This document shows, piece by piece, positions 1-7,811 of a DNA stretch of 64,000 nt. The translations under genes and the position numbers were made by a program. The DNA is taken from assembly GCA_040367435.1 (NCBI GenBank), contig BAABWY010000004.1, positions 1 to 64,000 on the forward strand, written 5' to 3'. Positions within the stretch are counted from its first letter, which is position 1. Each line of letters starts with the position of its first letter. Source of the DNA: Hyphomicrobiales bacterium 4NK60-0047b. GTDB taxonomy: Bacteria > Pseudomonadota > Alphaproteobacteria > Rhizobiales > HXMU1428-3. The notes beneath the pieces are model-generated. The model worked only from the letters and a program-made list of their open reading frames with translations, was not told where the DNA came from and made no database searches.

Positions 1-122
1 AAAAATATGCTGGTGAAAAAGAAAAACAATGCTCACAAATATGGAAGCGAACCAGAACGTTGAATTTTCGTGTTTAGCGGGGAAGGAAAGCGTACCCTCT
101 TTTCGTCATTGTAGAATAGTTT

Positions 123-1301
123 TTAACAATCAGATGAGTTGAATAAAGGGTGTGCCTGGTCATATTCCTTTCGTTTGGTATAAAACTCTCTGTAAGGTAA
201 TTGATCTGATCGTGAGGGCTCGAGAATGACATTGCCTTGCCTGCCTTCTCTGGCTTCATCTAAACGCCCATGATGGATGTTGTTTTGTATCTGGTGGGTT
301 GTAAAATTCTTGGTCGCCCGGATGATAATTTTTGCGTCAAATAAAACGCATCCTTTTTTTGTTTTGGGATGAACTCAAAATACTGGCTCTATGGTGTAGC
401 GGCCAATAATGTCATCAAGCTCATCCAAAATTTTAACGACATATTTTAAATTATCACTCATTCGTTCATAAAGTGAGATTCAGCTATTTTCTATGATGGT
501 TGAGAGCATGATATTAAAGCTCTTGTTGGGAGAGGCATAGGTATATTTCAAACCTAACAAAGTACGTAACCAGCCCCCTAAAAAAGAGTGATCTCAAATA
601 ATACGCTCATAATCAATTTGCCTCCAATTGCGAGCCAAGATTGATTTGGAAATCAATTTGTTCAGATGGACACAAATGGTTGCTTTTGTTCAATTGAGCT
701 CTCAGTCGTCTTTATTAAAATAGCTGGTATCTCAAAGGGGGGAGATGATCATATTCTCTTCGCCATCGAGGGATTTGATATGAAGTTTGGTTTTCGTCAA
801 TACCTGTATGGCCTCTCTAATTTGATCATATGAATAGCTTTTGCTCTTACGGCGTTTTTTACCGCGTTTTTTCAATTCTGTGTGGATGCGATAGAGAGTG
901 GTAGGGACCAGAAAGTTATCAGTTGATTTATTGTCTCCTCAACCATTGTAAAAATACCCACTATCAACAGCGAGCTTCATGATGATTTTTTCAATGACCA
1001 TTTCTCTGGTGCCTGGAAATAGAGCTTTGGTGCTACCATCCTTTCATTCAATAAATGCAGGCTCAAGAAGTAAGCGATATTCTGTTTTTTCATAACGGAA
1101 ATATCTTTTAATGGGAGCTGCAGTTCAGTCTTTATTACGTCTTATGATTTTAGCATTACCACGTCCTACCACAAAGCGAGGAATGCTTTCATAAAAGGCA
1201 AAGCCGTTCATGTAGTTAGGCGTTGAAACAATGCGGAATAAATCCAATTGTTTCGGTTGGTTTTTCAGCGTGTCATTAAGCTCAAATTTGTTTTTTTGCA
1301 T
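123..1301 (-). CDS. Plasmid-type replication initiator read with TGA as Trp
   Basis: The frame is open for 392 residues from ATG 1301 to TAA 123 only if TGA encodes tryptophan. Nine in-frame TGA codons lie at 1125, 1044, 939, 732, 702, 690, 594, 480 and 375 (lowest base of each); two TGG codons are also used and there is no internal TAA or TAG. The translation resembles proteobacterial plasmid replication proteins: N-terminal QLDLFRIVSTPNYMNG, FYESIPRF, a PGTREMVIEKIIMKLA segment, TLYRIHTELKKRG, SYSYDQIREAIQVL, and a C-terminal SFNIMLSTIIENSW stretch followed by SLYERMSDNLKYVV. Many TGA positions sit where Trp is structurally reasonable (PLWDTSYF, DDWELNW). It overlaps the preceding small gene by 26 bp and is the last gene of a parA-rhh-rep operon. 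With TGA as stop it would break into short fragments. The family call is inference from remembered motifs; the recoded frame is seen directly. Confidence 0.8.
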
Positions 1302-1542
1302 CTTGTTGTTGATTAAAATCTATAACGAGCTGACGAAGAACTTTAGAAACTGAGGTTCGTCCAATATGTGAGATGAAACACTCATATTCTGAAGGTTTTA
1401 TATGACCATTGATTTTGCGAGAGCACTTTTCTTCAAAAGAGATTCATTTAATTTGTGATGGTCTAGCTAAAACTGTCTGATCAAAATTAACTGATTGAGT
1501 TTCTGCAAATGAGATGTCTTTTGCAAATTTATTTTTAGTCAT
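1276..1542 (-). CDS. Small ribbon-helix-helix (ParB/CopG-like) protein read with TGA as Trp
   Basis: This 88-residue frame runs from ATG 1542 to TAA 1276 with two in-frame TGA codons, at 1444 and 1282. The C-terminal half (SEYECFISHIGRTSVSKVLR) has the look of a ribbon-helix-helix DNA-binding fold: a short strand, then two helices with an R-S/T-x-S turn. Its ATG overlaps the parA stop (ATGACTAA), and its end overlaps the rep start by 26 bp, so translation of the three genes is probably coupled. The position between parA and rep suggests a partition or copy-control partner that binds DNA. It could also be a simple operon repressor. No homologue is claimed by name. Confidence 0.65.
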
Positions 1543-2173
1543 GTGGTTTAAAATTATCAAGGTAAGTATGAAACTCTATGAGTTGTGGCATGATATAGCG
1601 CAGAGCATATCTGTCGGTTCCATTGAGCTCATAAAGTTCAAATGGTGTGAGGTTTTCATCGGCCATTCGAGCAATATATTTAGATGGATTGATGATAAAG
1701 ACGGGATGATTTGGAAAGTGCTCTTGTAATGTTTCTTTCAAATCTTTGGCCATAACTTTGGGTGTGTTGTTGATGAGTATCACAATATTAGGGTTGTAGC
1801 TTTCAAGGTTCTTAATGGTCTTGATGGCAGGGATTAAATCGCCTCTTGATTGATAGCGAATTGGTACAACGCAAAGGTCTGATAATTTAGCCGCTTGTGG
1901 CACGCGAGATTCCACCCAGCCTCAAAAATCGATGACATAGTTTTCTCATGAAGTTAAGTTGAGTGGTTCTCAAGGATGAATGGTAATGATCTGTCCTGGT
2001 TCGAACATGTTTTTATAGATTTCTTCAGTGCAGTTTTCGACATCATTGGTCAGCAACATGCGACCAGATTGCTTGGCATAAAGACAAGCATGAGAGCTTT
2101 TGCCTTGTCTTCAGATGATAGAGTAAAAGAATATATTCATGGAATGGAAGTTAAGGGCTATTACATTCATCAT
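1535..2173 (-). CDS. ParA-like partition ATPase read with TGA as Trp
   Basis: This 212-residue frame starts at ATG 2173 (or ATG 2170) and ends at TAA 1535. It holds four in-frame TGA codons (2111, 1970, 1946, 1922) and one TGG (1916). A Walker A-like loop WRQGKSSHA follows a hydrophobic strand. The ParA switch region appears as YVIDFWGWVESRVPQA, where both W residues of FWGW come from adjacent TGA and TGG codons. Later segments DLCVVPIRYQSRGDLIPAI and NIVILINNTPK match the C-terminal part of ParA/MinD-type NTPases. The segment visible under the standard code is only the last 126 residues from GTG 1915, and that would lack the P-loop. It heads a tight operon with the ribbon-helix-helix and rep genes, as in plasmid maintenance modules. 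Confidence 0.78.
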
Positions 2174-2221
2174 AGTGAAATAAAAAAGAAGTCAAAACTA
2201 TTTGCCCCAGTGGGGCAGTAA

Positions 2222-2312
2222 TTTTTTTTAGATTTAAAAATTTTAAAAATAATAAATTTTAGGAGGACCTAAATTTAGTGAAAATATAAATTTTATATAT
2301 TTACTTCATCGA
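2222..2312. promoter_or_regulatory. AT-rich spacer with inverted repeat upstream of recoded parA
   Basis: The gap between parA and the RES gene is almost pure A/T. It carries an inverted repeat at 2253-2277: TAAATTT-T-AGG, a 4-nt AGGA centre, then CCT-AAATTTA. As this lies just upstream of parA on the minus strand, it may be the operon promoter/operator, a partition site, or part of a replication origin. No iteron series is visible in this short stretch, so the role is open. Confidence 0.35.
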
Positions 2313-2927
2313 CTAGGTTTTTAAGGCAATTTCTTCTTCTTTTTTATTGACAAAATGTGTGAGTCTATCTTCTTCACAATACCAACGGAGTTGAAATCTA
2401 TGCTCAAGTGATGGCGAAATTTCAAGAATACTATCAATGAAAATAGGATAAGATATACCGCCATTATATCGCACTGATTTTGCTTTTAGTGAACAATGCT
2501 TATTATCTTTAGCTTGTTCAGCAAAAGTTTGACAAGCACTATAGTCATCTGGATGATGATAACATTTTTCATCGGGTACTTCTTTTTGATTAATAAATTT
2601 AGCTTTAATCTTATAAACTATTTTTGACGTTTTTCTGTATGTAACTTGATTTTCTTTTTCAAAGAATTCTTTACGGAAGTGATGAGCGACTTCATATATG
2701 GCTGTTATTGGATCTTTTGCTGCATATAACACTGACCAGTTACCATTTGTAAAGCGTGATGGAGCTTTAGGTAGCAATGAGTTCATAAAAGCAAATTTAA
2801 TGTCATCCATTACTATTTTTTTAATCAAAATTTGATTGTCAAATGCTGCTAATGTCTCATTAGGCCAACCATCTTTTGCGGTATAATTATTTAACCTATC
2901 ACCACAAACTCTATAAATTTCTTGCAT
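2313..2927 (-). CDS. RES-domain toxin-like protein
   Basis: A 204-residue protein with RES-family features: an N-terminal YRVCGDR, then RFTNGNWSVLYAAKDPITAI and EVAHH, then SVRYNGGISYP near the end. RES toxins bind and degrade NAD+ and are usually paired with an Xre/MbcA/ParS antitoxin. Its ATG overlaps the stop of the upstream gene (TAATG at 2925-2929), so it is translationally coupled as the last gene of a three-gene operon on the minus strand. All three Trp codons are TGG and the stop is TAG. The residue pattern supports RES; toxicity and NAD+ cleavage are family knowledge, not shown here. Confidence 0.75.
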   Translation of the reverse strand: MQEIYRVCGDRLNNYTAKDGWPNETLAAFDNQILIKKIVMDDIKFAFMNSLLPKAPSRFTNGNWSVLYAAKDPITAIYEVAHHFRKEFFEKENQVTYRKTSKIVYKIKAKFINQKEVPDEKCYHHPDDYSACQTFAEQAKDNKHCSLKAKSVRYNGGISYPIFIDSILEISPSLEHRFQLRWYCEEDRLTHFVNKKEEEIALKT

Positions 2928-3805
2928 TATCCAAGGATCCTATTTACTAATGCTGCAACAATGACGAGGTCATCATGCTTACCTGTTTCTAATAAATCCC
3001 ATGCGCATTTGCCATTTAGTTCTTGGCGTTTTGTATACATCCAATTTAATTGTTCCTCGAGATTATCTGGCCCCAGGCACGACATTAAACCTTCTTTGAT
3101 GTATCTTAGTGTCTCAATTCTATCTTTTAAATCTTCACCGTAAACATTATTACCCGTATTTCTTGCCTCTAGCCAATTTTTTGCGTCACTATCAACGTAT
3201 CCTAGTAGGGTTGGTAGCAGTGGAAAACCGTTTTCATGTCGAGAGATGTCACCATAAGATTTTTCAATGGCGCAAAAGTATTCTTCTAAGATTTTAGGCT
3301 TATGTATTGCGTTAAAATTGACCTTATATAAATTAGCGAATTTTTCAAAACTATCAATATTACCATGGTTATCTTTATGTATTTTGAATATCTTTTGACC
3401 ATTGCTTTCTAGTAAATTGATTGTCAAAGTAGCTTCTTCAATATCGTCGTATTCAGATAATGAGGCGCAAAATTCTATTTGATTATCTTCCCCATCATTA
3501 GTTATGCTAGCTATAGTTGCTGGACCAGCGCCCGCACCTGCGTAGGTTCTATGTCCGTGAATATCATTGGACACATTGTCCATTTTTGTATCAAAAGAAT
3601 AAAGTGACCTGTTTCCAATTCTTTTATATCTATCGATTACTAAATCTGGATCTCTGGTGATAAGGATATTAAATCCTTCATGTTTTAAAAAGCTTACATA
3701 AGCTTGTATAGATTCGTATATATCTTCTAGAAATGTAGCTGTTGGTGAAATTAGACCGTTTTCAATATAAACCAATTGATCGTTATTCGTATTTGTTAAA
3801 TTCAT
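2927..3805 (-). CDS. Protein with Xre/MbcA/ParS-like C-terminus, putative antitoxin of the RES gene
   Basis: A 292-residue protein between a GHKL ATPase gene and a RES toxin gene, overlapping both (23 bp and 1 bp). The last 35 residues, including CAWDLLETGKHDDLV and VAALVNRILG, resemble the toxin-binding domain (DUF2384) of Xre/MbcA/ParS antitoxins, which pair with RES toxins. The first 200 residues are not recognised. They include an HRTYAGAGAGP segment and mixed alpha/beta content, and have no clear helix-turn-helix. If the C-terminus is a real antitoxin domain, this is an unusually large antitoxin whose N-terminal part may take input from the kinase-like neighbour. Domain assignment is tentative. 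Confidence 0.5.
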   Translation of the reverse strand: MNLTNTNNDQLVYIENGLISPTATFLEDIYESIQAYVSFLKHEGFNILITRDPDLVIDRYKRIGNRSLYSFDTKMDNVSNDIHGHRTYAGAGAGPATIASITNDGEDNQIEFCASLSEYDDIEEATLTINLLESNGQKIFKIHKDNHGNIDSFEKFANLYKVNFNAIHKPKILEEYFCAIEKSYGDISRHENGFPLLPTLLGYVDSDAKNWLEARNTGNNVYGEDLKDRIETLRYIKEGLMSCLGPDNLEEQLNWMYTKRQELNGKCAWDLLETGKHDDLVIVAALVNRILG

Positions 3806-5099
3806 CGCTATCCTCAGATATTAAAACGATAGGTAGTTCCAACATTATTTTAAATATTTTTGTATGTTTTTTACTGCTATGTTCTTCATAAGTTGCGTTT
3901 TTTCTGATTCCATATGCATCGCATATATCTTTTGCCATACCTAGTCCTAAACCCTCACCTTCAATATTTTCTCTCGATGCAAAATCCCCTCTCTTCTCAT
4001 ATTTCCAGATATCATTTAAATTGTCTTCACGGTCTTTAGGTATATCATTACTAATTGTTAATATATAACTTTTTCTATATTTGCCACTTTTTTCAATCTT
4101 TGTTTGAACTACTCCCCCTGGAATAGAATATTTTACCGTATTGGAGTAAAACTGTGTAAGTAGCATGTCTAGATCATCAGGATGAAAATTAATTTTCATA
4201 TTATTTGGTATGTTTATTTCGCCTGAAGTAAGTTCATTAGGAGATTTTAGAACATTTATTGTTTTGCTAATAATATCGACAACAGCTTTTTTTAAATATA
4301 TAGCTTCTTTGTTTCTAAATCTGTCTGAAACTCGTTCTTTGAACGAAGAACTTTTATATGATTGGCGAAGTACTCTTACGGAGGAAGAGATATCATTAGC
4401 TCTTCTAGAAACTCTTTCATAGTTATTTTCATCCGATTTAAGTTTTGTTATATCTTGAACTATTTTATCAAATTTAGATGAAATAATCCTAGTGTGATAC
4501 ATTATTTCATGTCGGTCTTTTCTGCGTTCTAAGCGGCTTGCTCTCAGAGTTTCATCAATGGCTTCAATGGTAGCTCTAATAATTCCAGCAATACCAAATA
4601 AAATATCATTAGGTAAGTTTCTAGGTGCTTTATCGAAATACAGAGATAGTATTCTTACAGGCTGTTCAAAACGGTCTAGTATGGGGATAATGGCGATGTA
4701 TTGTATGCCTAAGTTGGGTAGTTTTCTTGTATAATCCTTTTGTAACCAATTCTTATCAAATGGTCTCTCTCCGAACTTACCTCTTATTATTCTATTTCTA
4801 TTAAGGGCAACACTCGCTACAACATTATCTTTTTTGGTATCTAAGAACATATTGTTTATTTTTCCAGCAAGGTCACTTCTGTTATAGTACCCAATTAGCA
4901 CAAATTTTTTTGTTGAAAGCGAAGTTTTATTGTTACACCAAAGTGTGGCTGAGGTCGCGCCAGTTAGTCCGCAGATATTTTTCAAATATATCTCAGGGTG
5001 ATCGCAGTTTAGCATTATTGTTTCAGATAGTTTAAATAAACTACTGTAAGTGTAGTAATGTTTATTATTTTTTTTTTGCATATAAGATGTGCTTTTCAT
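3783..5099 (-). CDS. GAF-GHKL ATPase sensor protein
   Basis: A 438-residue cytosolic protein with no membrane segment. Residues about 20-190 look like a GAF sensory domain. Residues about 200-260 form a helical, possibly coiled region, and residues 270-425 are a GHKL ATPase: N-box FYSNTVKYS, a degenerate G1 region (LTISNDIP), and a clear G2 box (GEGLGLGMAKDICDAYG). A canonical H-box (HE-x-R-x-P-L) is not evident; the nearest candidate is HEIMYHTRIISSKF. It may therefore be a histidine kinase with an unusual H-box, or an ATPase that works without phosphotransfer. It is the first gene of the operon and overlaps the next by 23 bp, which suggests it senses a signal and controls the RES/antitoxin-like pair. 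Confidence 0.7.
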   Translation of the reverse strand: MKSTSYMQKKNNKHYYTYSSLFKLSETIMLNCDHPEIYLKNICGLTGATSATLWCNNKTSLSTKKFVLIGYYNRSDLAGKINNMFLDTKKDNVVASVALNRNRIIRGKFGERPFDKNWLQKDYTRKLPNLGIQYIAIIPILDRFEQPVRILSLYFDKAPRNLPNDILFGIAGIIRATIEAIDETLRASRLERRKDRHEIMYHTRIISSKFDKIVQDITKLKSDENNYERVSRRANDISSSVRVLRQSYKSSSFKERVSDRFRNKEAIYLKKAVVDIISKTINVLKSPNELTSGEINIPNNMKINFHPDDLDMLLTQFYSNTVKYSIPGGVVQTKIEKSGKYRKSYILTISNDIPKDREDNLNDIWKYEKRGDFASRENIEGEGLGLGMAKDICDAYGIRKNATYEEHSSKKHTKIFKIMLELPIVLISEDSDEFNKYE

Positions 5100-5189
5100 G
5101 TTAAAGCCAAGTGCTAACGTTTATACTTATATAAATGATTTTTAATCTATCCTAGTTTCATTGTAGATATGATTTATTTACTGATGATA

Positions 5190-5287
5190 GCTTATTTTTG
5201 TTGTTTGCACCAGGGATCGTGACCCGAATGGGCCGAGACAAAAAAGCTGATAAGCGTTTTGGCTTGGTGAAGCGTTTAGCGAAATAG
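5190..5287 (+). pseudogene. Short 3' coding remnant of unknown gene
   Basis: This stretch is richer in G/C than its surroundings and reads on the plus strand as a possible C-terminal tail (TRMGRDKKADKRFGLVKRLAK, about 30 codons) ending in TAG at 5285-5287, with no start or upstream body. It looks like the tail left by deletion of a larger gene on the element. A hairpin CTTGACC-GTCTTAA-GGTCAAG follows at 5296-5316. Origin is not recognised. Confidence 0.25.
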
Positions 5288-5331
5288 AGCTCGGTCTTGA
5301 CCGTCTTAAGGTCAAGAGGTGCCAGATAAGA

Positions 5332-5366
5332 AAACCGTCAGTTTGCCCAGATCTCACTGACGGTTT
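5332..5366 (-). terminator. Rho-independent terminator downstream of alpA-like gene
   Basis: Perfect 11-bp arms AAACCGTCAGT and ACTGACGGTTT enclose a 13-nt loop, with T-rich tracts on both sides. It lies 8 bp after the stop of the minus-strand AlpA/DUF433 gene and could act in both directions. Confidence 0.75.
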
Positions 5367-5373
5367 TTAAATT

Positions 5374-5811
5374 TTAAGGAGAACAAACGACTTCTTCACT
5401 TTTGATGTCACTTAAATATGAAAAACAAGCCGCAACATCTGCATGTGTCAATGAGCAATGTATTTCAATCATTTCAGTAACATTTTTACCTTTTAGAAAA
5501 AGTTCTAAAACAGATAGAACTGGAATCTGAGCCTCTTTGACATAAGGCATACCATTAAACTTCCTGGGACAAGAAATGATCCTTTCATTATGGGAAATCT
5601 TAATTTCAGGAAGTTGATATTTAATGGGATGTGCCAAAGCTTCACAACTATCTATCCAGGTATCAATTTCTTCTTCAATCCAAGCAACTCGGTTTTTACC
5701 AATTTGTCGTCTTGGAGGAAATTGACCTAATTTTTCTAATCGTAAAATATGTTGAGAAGAATAGGGAATTCTCTCTAAAAGTTCTTTTTTGTCGATTAAT
5801 TTTTTACGCAT
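5374..5811 (-). CDS. AlpA-like regulator fused to DUF433
   Basis: 145 residues from ATG 5811. An upstream GTG at 5841 would add ten residues but overlaps the palindrome, so the ATG is preferred. Residues 1-45 are an AlpA-type winged helix-turn-helix (IPYSSQHILRLEKLGQFPPR, then W..EEIDTWIDS), the kind that controls excision and integrase expression in integrative elements. Residues about 65-140 resemble DUF433, found in VapB-like antitoxins (ISCPRKFNGMPYVKEAQIPV, then LELFLKGKNVTEM). It reads in the same direction as the integrase, some 250 bp downstream of it, and carries its own palindromic operator. The likely role is excisionase/repressor of the element; a toxin-neutralising role for DUF433 is possible. 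Confidence 0.65.
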   Translation of the reverse strand: MRKKLIDKKELLERIPYSSQHILRLEKLGQFPPRRQIGKNRVAWIEEEIDTWIDSCEALAHPIKYQLPEIKISHNERIISCPRKFNGMPYVKEAQIPVLSVLELFLKGKNVTEMIEIHCSLTHADVAACFSYLSDIKSEEVVCSP

Positions 5812-5832
5812 AACAACGCCTTTGTTTGTTTC

Positions 5833-5850
5833 ATATGACACATGTCATAT
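5833..5850. promoter_or_regulatory. Palindromic operator upstream of alpA-like gene
   Basis: ATATGACA-CA-TGTCATAT has perfect 8-bp arms about 20 bp upstream of the chosen ATG. This placement is typical of an autoregulatory operator. Confidence 0.6.
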
Positions 5851-6056
5851 ATATGGTTAAAATTAACCCACAGGATGATGTATCTTGTTATTCTTGTTAT
5901 GTTTTTTCTTCTTCTTAAGAAAAATCATGTGTCAAATTGAAACAATTATCAAGTGCAATCATAGGTTGTGTTGTACTATGTTGTAATCCATTAGTCCAAA
6001 AAATCGAAATAAATGATGTTTTCAGTGTTCTTTTTTATAAGTGATTACACTTGATG

Positions 6057-7289
6057 CTAGAGATGCTCGTCATTCAGTGTAAGTTTTGAATCTTTTTCTC
6101 CATCGCTGATTAAGCAAAGAAGATGAGATTCCCAGGTTTCTAAGGCATTTCTCATTTCTGGGAGATAACCAAAACGATTATACACACCAGCCACCCCTCC
6201 AAAAGTGCCTGACTTATGATTTAAAATACGTTCGACCACATGGGGAGGAATTTGTTTTTTGGCCATACCGGTTGCAACGGTTCGCCGCAAATCATGTATG
6301 CGCCAATCAAAGACTTGGCTTATTTCATCCAGTCTTGATTTAAATTTGCTGATCCCTGAAACGGGGCGATCCGCATTATTTTTTTGAGCTGGAAATAATA
6401 GTTCCTTATGCAGATAAGGTATGCTCTCAATGAGGGCTACAGTAGAATTTGTTAATGGAACAATATGGGCTCTGCCAGATTTATTTCTTGTTGCCTCAAG
6501 GTTCCAAAGTTTTTCCCCTAAATCAATATCCTGCCATCTCATTGTTGTTACTTCGCCAATACGTTGACCAGTAAGTATGAGCAATTGGGTGATAACACCA
6601 AAAGGGTAGGCCTCTTGATCAGCGGTTCTCCAAACAGCTTGAAGTTCTTCATCAGTTAGAACGCGGTCTCTACTTATATCTTTTGTGGGACGTTTCATGC
6701 CAGTACAGGGTGATTTTTCAATAAGGCCGCGCTCGATTGCCCAATTAAAAACTCGTCTTATCATTGCAAAGCAGTGATTAGCTCCACTTGGTGCTCCTCT
6801 TTCAATAATGGCATCTAGTATTATATTAACGTCAGCTCTTGTAATTTGGTCAATTCTCTTATTTCTCCAGGGAGGGAGGAAGTCCCTTTTTAAAATTCGC
6901 TCTGTCTCTCTCCAGGTTTTATTTTGGCGCTTTGCGTATTTTTCAATAAATTCATCAACCAATTCGGGGAATAGGAGAGTATCGGATAAGTTATTGGTAT
7001 GACGTTTTTCTGAAGCAGGGTCTCCACCAGCATTGACTTTAACTAGTGCTTCATGTGCTTTTGCACGAGCTGTAGCAAGGGATAAGATGGGGTAGCGTCC
7101 AAGCGTAAATCTTCTAGATTTACCTTCGAAGCGATAGAGCAAAACAAAAGAAGTTGTGCCCTTGGAAGTTATACGCACTCCAAAACCTGGTAGTTTATTA
7201 TCCCATATTTCGCTTTGTCCCTTTACAGGTGGTTTTAGTTTTTTTATTTTTAAATCTGTTAGTGTGTCTTTAGTCATGGTCTTTCTCAT
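6057..7289 (-). CDS. Tyrosine recombinase / phage-type integrase
   Basis: A 410-residue integrase. It has an N-terminal DUF4102-type arm-binding domain (LKPPVKGQSEIWDNKLPGFG, FVLLYRFEGKSRRFTLGRYP), a core-binding region near residues 100-200, and a catalytic domain with TGQRIGEV (Arg), an H-x-L-R-R box at HDLRRTVATG, and the C-terminal Tyr in GVYNRFG. Two starts are possible, ATG 7289 or ATG 7277. It sits 140 bp from a tRNA-Lys 3' fragment, as expected for an island that uses a tRNA 3' end as its attachment site. The stop is TAG. Confidence 0.92.
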   Translation of the reverse strand: MRKTMTKDTLTDLKIKKLKPPVKGQSEIWDNKLPGFGVRITSKGTTSFVLLYRFEGKSRRFTLGRYPILSLATARAKAHEALVKVNAGGDPASEKRHTNNLSDTLLFPELVDEFIEKYAKRQNKTWRETERILKRDFLPPWRNKRIDQITRADVNIILDAIIERGAPSGANHCFAMIRRVFNWAIERGLIEKSPCTGMKRPTKDISRDRVLTDEELQAVWRTADQEAYPFGVITQLLILTGQRIGEVTTMRWQDIDLGEKLWNLEATRNKSGRAHIVPLTNSTVALIESIPYLHKELLFPAQKNNADRPVSGISKFKSRLDEISQVFDWRIHDLRRTVATGMAKKQIPPHVVERILNHKSGTFGGVAGVYNRFGYLPEMRNALETWESHLLCLISDGEKDSKLTLNDEHL

Positions 7290-7428
7290 AGGTAAAAAAT
7301 AGGTAGCAAAATGCTGGAATTTCAGCGTTCAACTAAGTTACCTTATGAGATGGGTGAGGTGGGTATAATAAAGTGAGAACAGTGAGTTAGGTCGCGTCAT
7401 GTTCCGCTAGGGTTGCTTACCTAATGAA

Positions 7429-7474
7429 ACTTTTAATCAGTAGGTCGAAGGTTCGAATCCTTCAGGGCTCACCA
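7429..7474 (+). repeat. attR-type 3' fragment of tRNA-Lys(TTT)
   Basis: These 46 bases read as the 3' part of tRNA-Lys: anticodon loop CTTTTAA, variable loop, T-arm GAAGG-TTCGAAT-CCTTC, acceptor strand AGGGCTC and ACCA. The bases to the left do not form a D-arm or 5' acceptor strand, so it is not a whole tRNA. It marks the right junction of the integrated element; the chromosome resumes at about 7475. The intact tRNA gene should lie at the other end, outside this window. Confidence 0.8.
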
Positions 7475-7811
7475 CTTTTCCATAAGATGCACCTCTTACC
7501 TAATGCTTAGTTTTCTTTTGGAAACAAGATGTGGAGATTATTTATCGGGGGCTTAGTTTTTCTTAATACTGGTTTGAATTGTTTGGGGTTGTATTAACCT
7601 TGATACTTTTTAATTCATATCAGTTGCCAAGAACTAAACTTCAATTCTTTCATTTGCAATTGTAAATGCCATGCTTTTTCAAAGGTGTTGAAACAAAGAT
7701 TTTCATTTTTTTCTCTCATCTTTGTTAAAGGATGTATCTGGCGGCCACCTTTCAATACTTAGTCAAGCTTCCTATCTGTAATTTACCCGCTGAATACTTT
7801 TCGTTGTTTTT
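7475..7811. other. Intergenic region right of the attachment site
   Basis: Between the tRNA fragment and the end of the SDR gene there is no convincing reading frame, RNA or repeat. The stretch is AT-rich and probably holds the transcription end of the catabolic operon. Confidence 0.5.

Noticed and set aside
123-2173. In-frame TGA in the rep/par genes as selenocysteine, or as ordinary pseudogene decay
   Set aside because: Fifteen sites at Trp-like positions, mixed with TGG, no SECIS-type hairpins noted, and no TAA, TAG or frameshift lesions.
1514-2221. Two plus-strand frames (1514-1729 and 1976-2221)
   Set aside because: They are shadows of the recoded ParA frame on the other strand, with no ribosome sites and no recognisable motifs.
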